DNA of 64,000 nt from Isoetes taiwanensis (Eukaryota; Streptophyta; Lycopodiopsida; Isoetales; Isoetaceae): assembly GCA_021234155.1 (NCBI GenBank), contig JAJEKV010000022.1, forward strand, positions 3,848,830 through 3,912,829, given 5' to 3'. Positions 46,362-58,354 of this stretch are shown one piece after another; the first letter of the stretch is position 1, and every line of letters starts with the position of its first letter. Under the pieces are notes generated by a model that saw nothing but the letters and a program-made list of their open reading frames with translations, did not search any database and was not told where the DNA came from. Position numbers and translations under genes: made by a program.

Positions 46362-47420
46362 GGCTCAGGATACTTTTACCCTTGATTCGGTGATCCCGGA
46401 GATAAATTTACCGGCCTCCGGGATCCCGGGTCTCCCTCGACGGGGTCCGTTCGGGAGACCCCGTTCTGAGGTACGGCAGACGCCACGTCGGCCCAGACCA
46501 TCCCCGCCGTCCAAACCCCCGTGCAATCGCGGCCGTCCGCGCCTCAGAGATCCCCGCCTCCGGGATCATCCACGCGATCCCCTCCTCCGGGATCCCCACG
46601 GTCGATGGCTGTTAGGGCGATATCCGTAGGGTGATCCCCTCCTCCGGGATCCCCGGGCACCGGGCCTTGGATCCCCTCCTCGGGATCACCCCCTAATAGG
46701 CGATAGGCCGGGCGCTATCGTAGAGGGTGATCCCCTCCTCAGGATCCCCGGGCACCGGTGCGGATCCCTCCTCGGGATCACCCACAATGAGGCCCGATAG
46801 CGGCCGGGCGCTATCGTAGAGGTGATCCCTCCTCAGGGATCCCAGGGCACCGGGCCTTGGATCCCCCTCCTCCGGGATCACCCGGTAGTGGATGATGGCC
46901 CGGACCCCTATCGACCCAGTCACCCGACCCCGAGCACGTTAGCCCGGCGGACCCTATCATGGGGTGATCCCCCTCCTCAGGGATCCCGGGCACCCGGGCG
47001 GATCCCCTCCTCGGGATCACCATTAATGGCTGATACTTGGCCGGGCGCTATCCAGAGGTGATCCCCGGCCCCGGGATCCCCGGGCACCGGTTCGCGGATC
47101 CCCTCCCTCGGGATCACCCCGTGGTGGTGACTCTTGGCGGGACCCTATCCCCAGTCACCCGACTCAGGTCCATCCGGCGGGACCCTATCCGTAGAGAGGT
47201 GATCCCCTCCTCAGGGATCCCAGCACACCGACGGACGGATCCCTCCTCGGGATCACCCCAATGGTCGATAGCCGGGGCGCTATCGTAGAGTGATCCCTCC
47301 TCCGGGATCCGGCGGGCACCCGGGGACGCGGATCCCCTCCTCCCGGGATCACCCGGGTGATCCGATAATCGTGGACGCTATCCGCCATGGTGATCCCCTC
47401 CTCCGGGGATCCCCATTGTC
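46362..47420. repeat. Left terminal region with GGGATCCC palindrome array
   Basis: After the conserved outer 170 bp, about nine imperfect units of roughly 115 bp follow. Each holds GGTGATCCCCTCCTC, GGGATCCC, a GGGCACCGGG core, GGATCCCCTCCTC and GGGATCACC, so whole units are near-palindromic, separated by GGCCGGGCGCTATC linkers. Confidence 0.85.
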
Positions 47421-48439
47421 ATTTGTGATTGGGAGGGAATATGAGAATGTTTGGGCCGGTAGAGATAGCGGCGTGGACTAATCGGGTGTTCTAAGTTTGA
47501 ATACCGCCGACCCATGCGGACAAACCAATACAATGAGAACACGTGGGCGTTAAGAGACCACCCTCAGGGATCACCATCCGAGTGTGGTTCGTCCACATTT
47601 GCGTGTGGTGATGTCGAAAGTAGCGAGGCATGGAGGAGGAGCAATAATGCGGTATGGTGCTTGGCGGCTATGGGACGAGTTAGAGCGTAAGAGAGAAGAG
47701 GTAAGTTCAAGGGCTTTAAAGAAGCGTTCGATTTTGTGTTTAATGTTTTTATTTCCGGCTTAGGGCTGAGATAACGGCCAGAAAACAAGCGTTGTCATTT
47801 TACATTTTGTTCTTATTTCCGGCTTAGGGTCTGAGATACGACCGAAACACCTCAAATGGCCTGTTTGATCATGGCAACTTACATTGGTATCTGAAGAGCA
47901 TTTTGTACCGATATTCAAGGGGGTGGCGGATGCTTGTATGGACTTGCTACATCCATACGCACCGGGTCCAAGATTTCGTTCTTGGGGAGCAGAGGAATTG
48001 TGAAGCACACGCCAATTTCTATCTAAGAAGTTGATTGCACGAGAGAGTGTTAAAAAGACCCTACAAGGATTCATATGTGACGTTGAAGAGGTACAAATTT
48101 GTTTGATACATGTGTTTTGTTTTAAATCATGAGTCCAAGATTATGTGTTTGCTCACTATGTGTTTGATTATAAATCTTGCTTTTTAAGTCATTTGAGGTG
48201 CTTGTCATTAAGATTACACCTAGTAGATTAATACTAACTTGTAATGCACAATGAGATATTGGTGTTCATATGGACCTCAGGACAAAGACAAGAAACACTC
48301 ATGTGGTTGAGGAAAGACCATCGCCCCCAGGGCACCGCGTAGGAAAAGGGTTGAGAGGGGAGAGGGCATACGTAGGGGCTGCCGGTGCCATTTCACAATC
48401 GAGGCAACTCTATTTCCTTCGAATTTTCACATATCACTT

Positions 48440-50254
48440 ATTATGGGTTTGATCACAAGAATATCAAGGTTTGCCCCGCCATGGTAGGTTTGTTGACCCA
48501 TCCTTTGGAGTTAGGTTCAAGCTAGCACCACGGATCTCACAAGAATTGAGGGAATGGGTAAGGCGAAGCTTGTCCAATGGCACATGCCACGTAGTGTAAT
48601 GAACATGCATGAAGAGAGGTGGAGGTTGAGACTTGAAGTGAATGGACGGAAAGCATGTGTAGGGATGATGTGTTGAAAATTGGGGACGTGTACAATATTG
48701 AAAAGGGAGTTGTTCGTAACACATGGAAGCTACATGAAGATCTTCCCACTAGCATTGACATGTGGGTTCAACAACATCAAGATTCGGTGTTCATGTATGA
48801 GCAAGGAGACTTGTTTCAATTAGGAGTTATGACTCCAATCCAAAGGGAGTCCATGTTGAAATTTGGCAAGAACAAAGCCATTTGCATGGACTCTACATTC
48901 AAAACAAACGACAAGAGGTGCGGTTCTTCCTCAACTTTTTATTGTGTGTTGATTTGATTATTGTGTATGGTTTAATGCAGGTTCTATCTTTTCACACTTC
49001 TCGCCTTTGATGAGTATTCCAATGGTTTACCATTGGCTTACGTTATTACCAATTCTCAAAAGAGTGGAGCTATAACAAAGTGGATGCAAGCACTAAAGGA
49101 GTCCTTATGCGAGATGATCCTGATTGGCAGACCTTCTTGCATCATTACGGATGATGCCCATCTTTGAGATAAAGGCCGTGAAAAAAGTAACTTGTCAAAC
49201 TCTAATCCTTGGAAGCAAATCACAAGTGTACTAACATTGTTTAATTTCATAGGTTTTTCCTAGTGTGCGGGTGCAAATTTGCATATGGCACGTGAGGAGG
49301 GCTTGGATCAAGTGGTTTGCGGAAGAACATCAAGAACAAGGTGGCACGTAACGATCTGTTCAAGGAACTTGGTTACATTATGCGGAGGATGAGAAGGTCC
49401 TCTAGGGGACAATGTGTGCGGTGAAGAGTATAGGGAGGCAAGATGGGAGGGAGGCAACTAGGAAATTGGAGGACTTATTGAGGAAGTATCCTCAATACCC
49501 CAAGTTGGCGGCTTACATGAGTAAGGAGTGGACCAAAACATTTGCCAATGGGTATTGGCTACAAGGATGTACCCTCACTCCAACCAAGAGACTAATGCAG
49601 CCATAGAGGCATGGCATTGTGCCTTGAAAAGGCGCTGGGCATTTCAAAAGCGAGCACTCAGGGGCCGGAGGATTGGTGGCTCCTCTACATTCTAACCAAC
49701 AACGTGGAGACACACATGGCATACATCAGGTATAACTTCTAATCATCATTTGTAGCCTATTTTGATTTTGCAAGAATATAATTCTCTTGTCATCTAGGTC
49801 CATGAAGGAAGCAGGGTTTGTGGTGAACACCTCCCAGGAAGAGATAATACAATGTGCCATATTGGGTGCAAGGAAGATTGATGATGAACAGGTCACATTC
49901 ACTAACCCGAAGAAGGTGAGGCGAGTAGTGCAAAGTGAACGCACTCTAGGGCAAGGACCATACTTTGTGAGCGGGGCACACAAGAACTGGGCATCTTTGT
50001 GTGGATGTCCCTGGGGAGCCAAGGGCAACTTATGTAAGCACCAAGTTAAGGTCATGCAAATGTTGGGCAACTCTAGGGATCAAGATCTTTTACAGGTGCT
50101 TGGATCTCAATATGGGTCAATTTGTGGGGGCATGGACTACTTGAGGCCATGTGAGGATCATGGGGCCCCTCATGGGGAGGAAACCACATACGAAGATGTG
50201 GTTGAGATTGTAAGCTTGGGACGAGTCTCCCTCTCAAAAGGAGGCAAGGACTAA
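48440..50254 (+). pseudogene. MULE transposase with SWIM zinc finger, frameshifted
   Basis: Pieces in order: RFVDPSFGVRFKLAPRIS and LREWVRRSLSNGTCHV (48480-48595); DSVFMYEQGDLFQLGVMTPI and MLKFGKNKAICMDSTFKTND (48780-48913), the first catalytic D region; an intron at about 48917-48980; YLFTLLAFDEYSNGLPLAYV; then SCIITDDAHL with the second D; VQICIWHVRRAWIKW (49270-49310); ETNAAIEAWHCALK; and a C-terminal SWIM finger CGCPWGAKGNLCKH (50007-50047). This order is standard for Mutator-type transposases, which cut and paste the element using its terminal repeats. Frameshifts near 48625, 49310 and 49600 and a stop near 49165 disrupt it, although some may be introns. The exact start is not established; homology begins near 48440. 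Confidence 0.8.
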
Positions 50255-50837
50255 CCACGGATAAGACAAGGAGATCTTTACAAGAAGTCATTGCTAGAGT
50301 GATGTCAAGGGCGTAAAAAGATCCGGGCATGCTAATTGCAACTGATTCACTCATGAGACAACTCGACCGCAGCGGCTTGAAAGAATGGATGATGTTGGCC
50401 ACATGGGCTCTAATGAGAACCATAACATGTATCCCCACTAATGCAAAGTGGAAGAGGAGTGTGGTAATAGTTTGGTAAAAAGGTGAAGCCTCTAATAGAA
50501 ATTGGGAAGAGGAAAGACAAAGGAAACCAAGAAGAGTTGGAAGCAAGTTGAGATGGAGGGCTGTTGTGAGAATGGCATCGTGAGTTTGTTGTTGTTTAAT
50601 GCTCATTGACACCTCATGAGCTTCATTGTCTTGTTAATTGTTCGAGGTCAAGTTTAGAGTTTTGTAAGCATGAGGTATAAATAAATCAATATTCACCTAT
50701 GTACTTATAAATATTGTCAATGTTATCAATGTTTATTGTTAGGAGTTAAATGTTAGGATAATTTAGAACCTTGAGTTAAATGTTTAATGTTTAGAGTTTA
50801 GACCATAGGATAAAAACTAATAAAAAAAAGCGTGCGT

Positions 50838-51097
50838 GGGATCCCCTCCTCAGGGATCCGTCCTCTATAATGTGATCCCCTCCTCAGGGATCCGTCGCGC
50901 CTTGACTGGTGATCCGTTCTCAGGGATCCCGCGTCGCTGCGTGATGATCCCCTCCTCACGGGATCACATCTTTGGTTATAAGGGATCCCCTCCTTGGGGA
51001 TCACACTGCTTTTAATGGTTATAAGAGGATCCCCTCCTCAGGGATCCCTACGTCCTTTAATTTTGCCATGGTGATCCGATCCCTCAGGGATCACGGG
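50838..51097. repeat. GGGATCCC palindromes, internal array 1
   Basis: About eight GGATCCCCTCCTCAGGGATC-type elements lie just after the transposase gene. They are related to the terminal arrays but have CGTGCG or CGTCGC linkers. Confidence 0.85.
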
Positions 51098-51174
51098 ATT
51101 GAATTTGTTAGTATATTATTTATAACATCCCTTAACCATTGACATATGTCTTGGAATAACCATTGAAATATCCC

Positions 51175-54100
51175 TTAACCATTACTTTTAATAAGCTTTG
51201 AAACATTGCCCTGGATAATACACTTCTTCAATTCCCAAAGCAATGCCCTATGGGTTGGCCTACTACCGGGAGCATAGTCAAGATGCCTAGGGGTCTCCAC
51301 GAATTCCCCATTCTCCACGGGTCTGCATGAAGCATGGGGGATCATGAAAAGATTAATATGAAAGTAGAACATGAATATGAAGCTTACTTACGAGCGTTTT
51401 GATGCTTGTCGGGTTGGGCGAGCTCTAGGCCCACATCCTCACGAATTTCATTCAAGTGGGCGAGAATATCCTCAAGTGTATGGGCATTGATGGCTTTGCT
51501 CAAAGCAACTTTGTTGTCGGGTCCTCACCATTTGGCTTGAGCAATGTAAGCAATTGGTGAGGAGGCGCTCTTGAACTCAAGCGAGAGCCCGCCCTTGAAC
51601 TCAACTTTCTACCAAGAACAAGGCATGAGTATATATAGACTCATGAGCCAACCGTTGTACTAACCGTTGTACAACGGTTAAGCCATGAATTCAATTTCTA
51701 AAGGTAAGACCATAGGGATAAAATGTTTTGAGTTTAGCCAAGTTAAGACCATTGAGCCTTGGACCATAGTACCAAAAAGTAATAAAAATACGTGCAGGGA
51801 TCCCCTCCTCCGGGATCCCGCGTCCGCCTGCTAGGTGATCCCGTCCTCCGGGATCACATATTAATTAAAACGGGATCCCCTCCTCCGGGATCCCGCGTCC
51901 GCCTGTACTTTGGTCCCGTCCTCCGGGATCACACATAAAGGAAAATGGGATCCCCTCCTCCGGGATCCCGCGTCCGCCTACTTGGTGATCCCCTCCTCCG
52001 GGATCACACACCCCTTAAAAATAGATCCCATCCTCCGGGATCCCCCGTCCGGCTGCTTGCTGATCCCGCCCTCCGGGATCACAGCATTCAACATGTTAAT
52101 ATATATTCAGCATTCAACAAATTTAACATGTTAATATATGTTAACCATTGAAATTATGAATGTATTATTAACCATTGGAATATGTCTAGGAACAGTGGCA
52201 ATAATAAACTTTGATGTTGAAACTATGGTGGAAGCTTTGAAGCATTATTCTTTGGTGCATTGAGCCATTGCCAAAAGCCAAAATTACATTCAATTGCGCC
52301 TGTTTTGACATTGAAGACTTGATGAAGATATTCACATTCAAGACAATTACATTCAAGTGTTCCAGATATTCACATTCAAGAAAATATTCACATTGGGAGT
52401 TTTTTGAGATATTCACATTCACAAACTTGTAGATCCTTACCAGCATGTCAAGGACCATGTACCAGCAAGCGGGTCTGGATCCTGCTATCACCCGTGTCAC
52501 CCTGGGGTAAGTAAAAGGTGGACTTCCCTGCAGCCAAGCAATCATGTAGTTTCTGGAGCATTATCTTGAAGCCTGACCTCATGCAATCTATGTCTTCTTT
52601 TTGAACCAATCACGGTTAATCGAGAATGCATTAAAACTTGAATTTAGCCATGAACTGAAAATTTGCCTAAAAAAGAAACAAGAAACATAAACTCAAAGAC
52701 TCACATTATCCTCCTTGCCACCGATGTCTTTAACAAATTTCTTCACATAATTTATGACATACACACCACGGTCCAGAATTATTGTGTTTGTTGGGGAGTT
52801 TCTAATGGAATGCGAGGGTGCATTATGCAATGCACTTTCCTCATGCCTCCACCTCTTAAAACACGTCGTGAGCAATCTGCAAGTATGAATAAGAAATTAG
52901 CTTCAATCATAATGCAAAAGATTAAATATTTCGAGTTAGAGAGGAATACTTACGGTGTCACAAATTCTCGGGTAGATGCATGCAAGGGGCATATGAATCA
53001 AGGTGCGAGAATGCAAAGGCGGGGGCTTTCAAGCCGAGCACACGCCAGCCATCAGTCACTAAGATGAAAAGGCTCCAATGGCCACTAAGAAATAGCAATT
53101 TGAAAGGCAATTAGAATAGATTTAAAACTTAAATAATCAAGTGATCCGAGTTTACCCGGCATTTGCGGGAATATAATAGAATTGTCTTTGTTCGGATCTT
53201 CCACCGTGCCCTACCAAGCGGGTTGTCGGGGATGAGCTTGGCAAACTGCTCATAAGCCCCTCGCCAACCCGCCTTGCTTCCATTCAAGAACAGCCGAATG
53301 CGGCGGGATGCAAGAACACATGATGGCACCTTTTCGGATTGGAATTGAGTGCGAGAATTACCCTGCACAACCAATTGAGCAATTGAGTGCAATGAAAAAC
53401 TGAAATTGAAGAAACTTAAGAACTTAAAACTTACGGGGAGATAAGAACCAATGCAATCCGAGTCCACATCGCTCTCCGGATCCCCGAGGCGAGAAGGGAT
53501 TGTCATAAATTTTAGGGCCTCGGCTTCTTGGATGTAAAACTCGACATTTTGCCGACTTTGCCCACCTTGATGAAGGGGCTCTCAACCACCACGGGGAAAT
53601 TTAATGTGAAGGGGGCGCGCCATCGATCGGCATCAACACCTCTTTGGTAGTCCAAAAGCGTAATCGAGAAAATGTGGATCGGCCAGTACAAATGATCTGA
53701 CATAATCTTCTTTGGGCTTGGGAATATTAGCTTCGAGCTCGGTTTCAGCCGGGATCCCGGTTAGCGGCCATGACTTGATGGATTTAGGAGGAGGTTTTGG
53801 GGTTTTGGATCTGCCCGATGCCTCAGAGAATTTTTGGGCTGGCTTTGGCAACACGAGGTTTAGGCAAGGGGCAGCTTTAGGCAAAGGGGCAGGGTTTAGG
53901 CAAAGGGGGCGAATGCTTACCGCTGCTGCAGCCACCTCCTCGCTCACATCATCGGCGTCCAATTGGCTTTGCTCTCGCTCTTTGGTTAGTGGAGGCCAAA
54001 GCTCATCATCGAGATTAAATTTTTGGTGCTCTGCACGATCCGTGCCTTTATCTCCTCGATCCGCAATTGTTGGCTTTCCAATTCACTTGCTTTCTTCCTG

Positions 54101-55128
54101 CACACGTAAAATTAATGAAGGCTTCTCTTTGGCTCTCTTATCGAAGACCCATTTCAATTTGCTCATCGGCCACCACTCCGGCATGTCTCCCGGCCCTCGC
54201 AATTTCGGGTGAGGTTGTGGGCATATTTATAGTCGGATCCATGCTTACGGCCCACGAAACCTTTGCATAACTCCTCTTCTTCCCGATTGGCATTCGTCTT
54301 GGCGGGCTCGGCATTGGGCAAATGAATACGGTTTGGGATCCTCCCCTCGGTATCGGGAACCCGCCACCTATCAACCAAGGCATGCACTTTCGAAACACGT
54401 GATTTTCGAGCTCAACCTTCTGGAGTAACTTTTAGTGCGATCATCAACTAAGCACTTCCATCTCTTTGCCCGGTGATCGAATCGTAATGTCGGGGGCTCT
54501 TCGTTCAAATAGCGCGCATCGGGCTCGTCTATGACAACACCCTCCTTTCTTGGCCCCCTTCCTCATTCAAATCGCCATCGCCTAGCGGTTGGCGTCCACG
54601 AAGCTTCGCTCTTTCACCTCCTCCTTTGTATTCTTCCCCACTGCCATGGATTTTTCCTCCCCTTCATCCATTTTTTGTTGCCACGACGGCCGGGGACTCC
54701 ACCTCGGCATCCCAATCCGGCACCTTTGCGGGGACGCCCGAATGCGGAATGCATATGAAGCGGCCGATCAACACAAAGATTCTCGCCAAAGCGGTGTTGA
54801 GGTGACTTCGAGTTTAAGGATTAGATCCATCGCAAGCCACGGTAAGATTTAGTAAAGAATAGTAGGAAATAGTAAAAACTTGATATAACATTTGAAGGAT
54901 TCGATTTTACCTCCGTAACCCGTTATCTGGGGAGGTAAACGATGTAAACGACTTCCTTGGGCTAATGGTGCCGTCGCCCGGAGACAAAACCAGCGTTGCG
55001 CGAGGAGGAATCCGGTAGCCCACCGCGAGTTCTGGCACGGGATCGCACTTGGACTCTTCAAATCGACGGAGTGCTCTGCCGGCCCTCCGGTATCCCAAGG
55101 TCCTACGTGGACGGGATTGGCCACGCAT
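51175..55128 (-). pseudogene. Second gene of the Mutator-like element, unidentified
   Basis: An ATG at about 55128 (MRGQSRPRRTLGYRRAGRAL) opens an exon with donor GGAG|GTAAAA at 54911. Further minus-strand coding pieces include FVLIGRFICIPHSGVPAKVP (near 54750), CMHALVDRWRVPDTEGRIPN (54390-54330), a Pro/Lys-rich stretch (53830), SPFIKVG, NVEFYIQEAEALKFMTIPSR (53540-53480), SDCIGSYLP with donor GTAAGT, and TQFQSEKVPSCVLASRRIRL then GAYEQFAKLIPDNP (53365-53170). Splice sites fit at 53433/53362. I recognise no domain. The gene starts just inside the right terminal array and converges on the transposase, so it is most likely an element-borne accessory gene or a captured host gene. At least one single-base frame break lies near 53550. 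Confidence 0.45.
51797..52083. repeat. GGGATCCC palindromes, internal array 2
   Basis: About four units of 75 bp: GGGATCCCCTCCTCCGGGAT, CCCGCGTCCGCCTG, GGTGATCCCGTCCTCCGGGA, TCACA and an AT-rich spacer. Units are more regular than in array 1. Confidence 0.85.
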
Positions 55129-55269
55129 AACGCGATTAATGGCATTAATGGCTGTCAATTTAATTTTAAAATTAAAGTTGCCGGGCCGCTTCGATCCCGG
55201 AGGGGGTGATAAATCAATCGGATCTAATGGCCGACAAAGAAGCCATTTCGGAGTGCATCTAACGGCGGA

Positions 55270-56620
55270 GAATAGCTCCCGCCTCCATCGCCACCATATC
55301 GGGATCCCTGAGAGGGATCGCCACGGCGGATAGCCCGCTTATCAATACCACGGGATCCCGGAGGAGGTGATCACCACCGGGCGATAGCGCCCGTCTGCTA
55401 TCGCCTACTGGGGAGAGGGATCCTGAGAGATGATCACCACGGGCGATAGCGTCCGCCGTTATCAGCCATAGGGGTGATCCCGGAGGGGATCCGCCACCGG
55501 GTGCCCGGGATCCCGAGGAGGGGATCACCCGGCGGATAGGGTCCGCCGTTATCAGCATTTCGTGCGGGCCGGGTGACTGGCTGATAGGGTCCGTTATCAT
55601 TACGGCGGGTGATCCTGAGGAGGGGATCCGCGCCCCGGTGCCCGGGGATCCCGGGAGGAGGGGATCACCCGGGCGGGATAGGCCCCGGGCCGCTATCAGC
55701 TATTGGGGGGGATCCCGAGAGGGATCCGCCCCGGTGCCTTTGGGGATCCCGGGAGGAGGGGATCACCTCTATGGATGGGTCCGGCCATAAGGCCTCGGGC
55801 CTGGGTGACTGGCGGATAGGGTCCGGCCGCCAAATTACCCACGGGTGATCCCCGGAGGAGGGGATCCGCCCCGGTGCCCCACGGGATCCCTGAGGAGGGG
55901 ATCACTCTCATGGATACCGCCCGCCGCTATCACCACGAGGGTGATCCCGGGAGAGGGGATCCAAGGGCTCCCGGGTGCCCTGGGATCCCTGGGGAGGGGG
56001 ATCACCTCGGGCGGATAGGTCCGGCCAGCAACTCTCGGGCCGGGTGACTGGTCGAGATAGGGTCCGGCCAAGATCAGCCTACCCACGGGTGATCCCTGGG
56101 AGGAGGGGATCCGCTGGCGGGGTGCCCGGGATCCCTGAGGAGGGATCACCTCGGCGGATAGCGCCCCGGCGTTATCGCCCACCTGCTGGGGTGATCCCGG
56201 AGGAGGTGATCCCGAGGAGGGTGATCCGGTGGGGGTGATCCCAGGAGGAGGGATCACCTCTACGGATAAGCGCCCGGCCGCTATCAGCCATTAGGGGTGA
56301 TCCCGGAGGAGGGATCCGCCCGGTGCCCGGGGATCCCTGAGGAGGGGATCACCTAAGGATATCGCCGGCCAAGTAATGCCCATCGAATCGGGGATCCCGG
56401 GAGAGGGATCGGCAGGATGATCCCGAGTGAGGATCTGGGAATCGGGCGGCGTCGGGATTGCACGGGGTTTGGACGGGCGGGGGATGGTCTGGGCCGACGG
56501 CGATGCCTCGGCCACATGTAACGTGGGTCTCCCGATCGGACCCGCCGAGGGAGACCTGATCCCTGAGGCGGTAAATTTATCTCCGGGATCACCGAATCAA
56601 GGGTAAAAGTATCCTGAGCC
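55270..56620. repeat. Right terminal region with GGGATCCC palindrome array
   Basis: The inverted counterpart of 46362-47420: GGGATCCC and GGTGATCCC units separated by GGCGGATAGGGTCCGGCC-type linkers, ending in the conserved outer 170 bp. Confidence 0.85.
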
Positions 56621-56629
56621 CTTGGGTGA

Positions 56630-58354
56630 TCGAAGGCGTCGATTCTCAATGGCTGATCTCCTCCCTCCATTGTTCATGCTCACTACAAAAAATTTCTGAT
56701 TCTCTAAATGGGAAATGAAAGGACAATTTACCTTTTATTCACCCGACGTTCAACCATTAATCACCTTTACCATAGAGAGAAGTTTCTTCCTAAAAATCAT
56801 GTAGAATCAGTAGTGAACCTTGGAGAATTGATGGTAAATCTTAGATTATATTCACCATTTGTTCACCTCTAATTTACTATCAGCATTTCTACTTCTATTC
56901 TCCATACATTCACCTAAATAAACTTTACCTTCAAGATTTGTAGAAAGAAGTATTAAGTAGTTTGTAAGGCATTTATATTATTATGTCCATTCAAATGAAT
57001 GGCATGCCAAGGCTTCAACCTTGCTCATTGCAAGGAGAGAGTACCAATCAGTACCAACGTGCACAATGTTCCAATACCTTCTAGAGTTACAAGAGCGCTT
57101 TGAAATTTCTTGTCCAACTCACTTAGTAATAAAGCACTATCGCCCATCCATAGTTCACAAAATGGCAAATCAAGCCATCACAAAATGTATATGTACTTCA
57201 AGCCATGTATATGGGCAGTGCCCTTTGCTTCGAGAACATTAGACACAACACAACAGAAGAGATTGAGCTGACACCACACCTGCATGTTATATAGTTTTTG
57301 TTGCTTTTTCAATGTAAACATAATCTCTTGCCCTGATGTTGTCATGAATGGCCTTATTCATGTTTGTCATAATCCAGAGAGATCAATATAGTATAATACA
57401 ACAAATGCCCCAATTCCTTGCTTGATCATTGCCTAGAAGATCCAAATAACCTTGTGAGCTCAAGAGCTGCTTTTAGGCAAGGATTTTCTTAAGATCAATA
57501 ATTGAATTTGTCACAAATTCTCCATCTTAGTGGAATAAATGAAGCAATGCTGCAAAATAGCCCAGCTAGGTAGAAAACAATTGTATCAAACAATTGCTAT
57601 AGGCATGCAGATAATAGCCAATATAAATGTCACCCTTTGCATGTACATACTGAGTAAATGATATTGGTGTGCACCATAAGCATGTCCACAAAGTGTCTCT
57701 AAAGCACTTCCCATTCCTATTCATGCACTCCGCATTCCATATCTTAGAAGCTTGTGCAAAAGATGTTACCTACAAAATCATACACCAATACTTAGGATTC
57801 AAACAAGTATTATCTATAACTGAAACATTTATACTTATTACAAATTCTACGAGCCAAAGCATAGACAATCTTTACAATGCCAACCATGAGCCATGGCTCC
57901 ATCAAACTAACATCATTCATGAAAAAGAAGAAATCCAAGACCTTCAACGTACGTCTTCAACTACAATTTTCAAGTAATAGCTTTCTCTGCTTCCCTTTAT
58001 TGGTGCCCTAAAAATCAAACAATCATCTCACCATTAGAGGGTCATTTTTTATTGGTGGTGTACAAAAAAGCGAAATCTCAGCACGTCGTAAGCACCTTAT
58101 CCCGAAGGCCGCCATGAGGCAGACGTATGACGGGTGTAATGAAGTCTGGCGACGGGCGTAATGAAGTCTGGCGACGGTCATGATGAAGGGGGCTTACGAG
58201 CTCCGGAATGCGCGCCAAATGATTTGGGGTCCGATTCCTCCCAAGCTTCCCAAATTTTTCGAAACTTCAAGCTCTTTGGCTCTGCCGGAACAGTGCGCCC
58301 TTTGAAGCTCTTTTTCGCTCTTCAAGCTCTTTTTCATTCCGTCTAATTCAAGCG
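56630..58354. other. No gene recognised
   Basis: AT-rich sequence. A 22-bp direct repeat, AATGAAGTCTGGCGACGG with flanks, occurs twice at 58138-58178 just upstream of the RING-type gene. Confidence 0.4.

Larger units (their letters stand above)
46362..56620. mobile_element. Mutator-like DNA element, 10.3 kb
   Basis: The ends GGCTCAGGATACTTTTACCC (46362) and its inverse (to 56620) begin terminal inverted repeats of about 170 bp. A perfect 9-bp duplication, CTTGGGTGA, flanks them (46353-46361, 56621-56629), the hallmark of Mutator-like elements. The inner parts of both ends are kilobase arrays of GGGATCCC palindromes. It encodes a MULE transposase (+) and a second unidentified gene (-) convergent with it. 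Confidence 0.9.

Noticed and set aside
46380-47400. Long overlapping frames in the GC-rich array on both strands
   Set aside because: They translate repeated GGGATCCC units (Pro/Arg/Gly/Ser-rich in every frame). No codon signal or domain is present.
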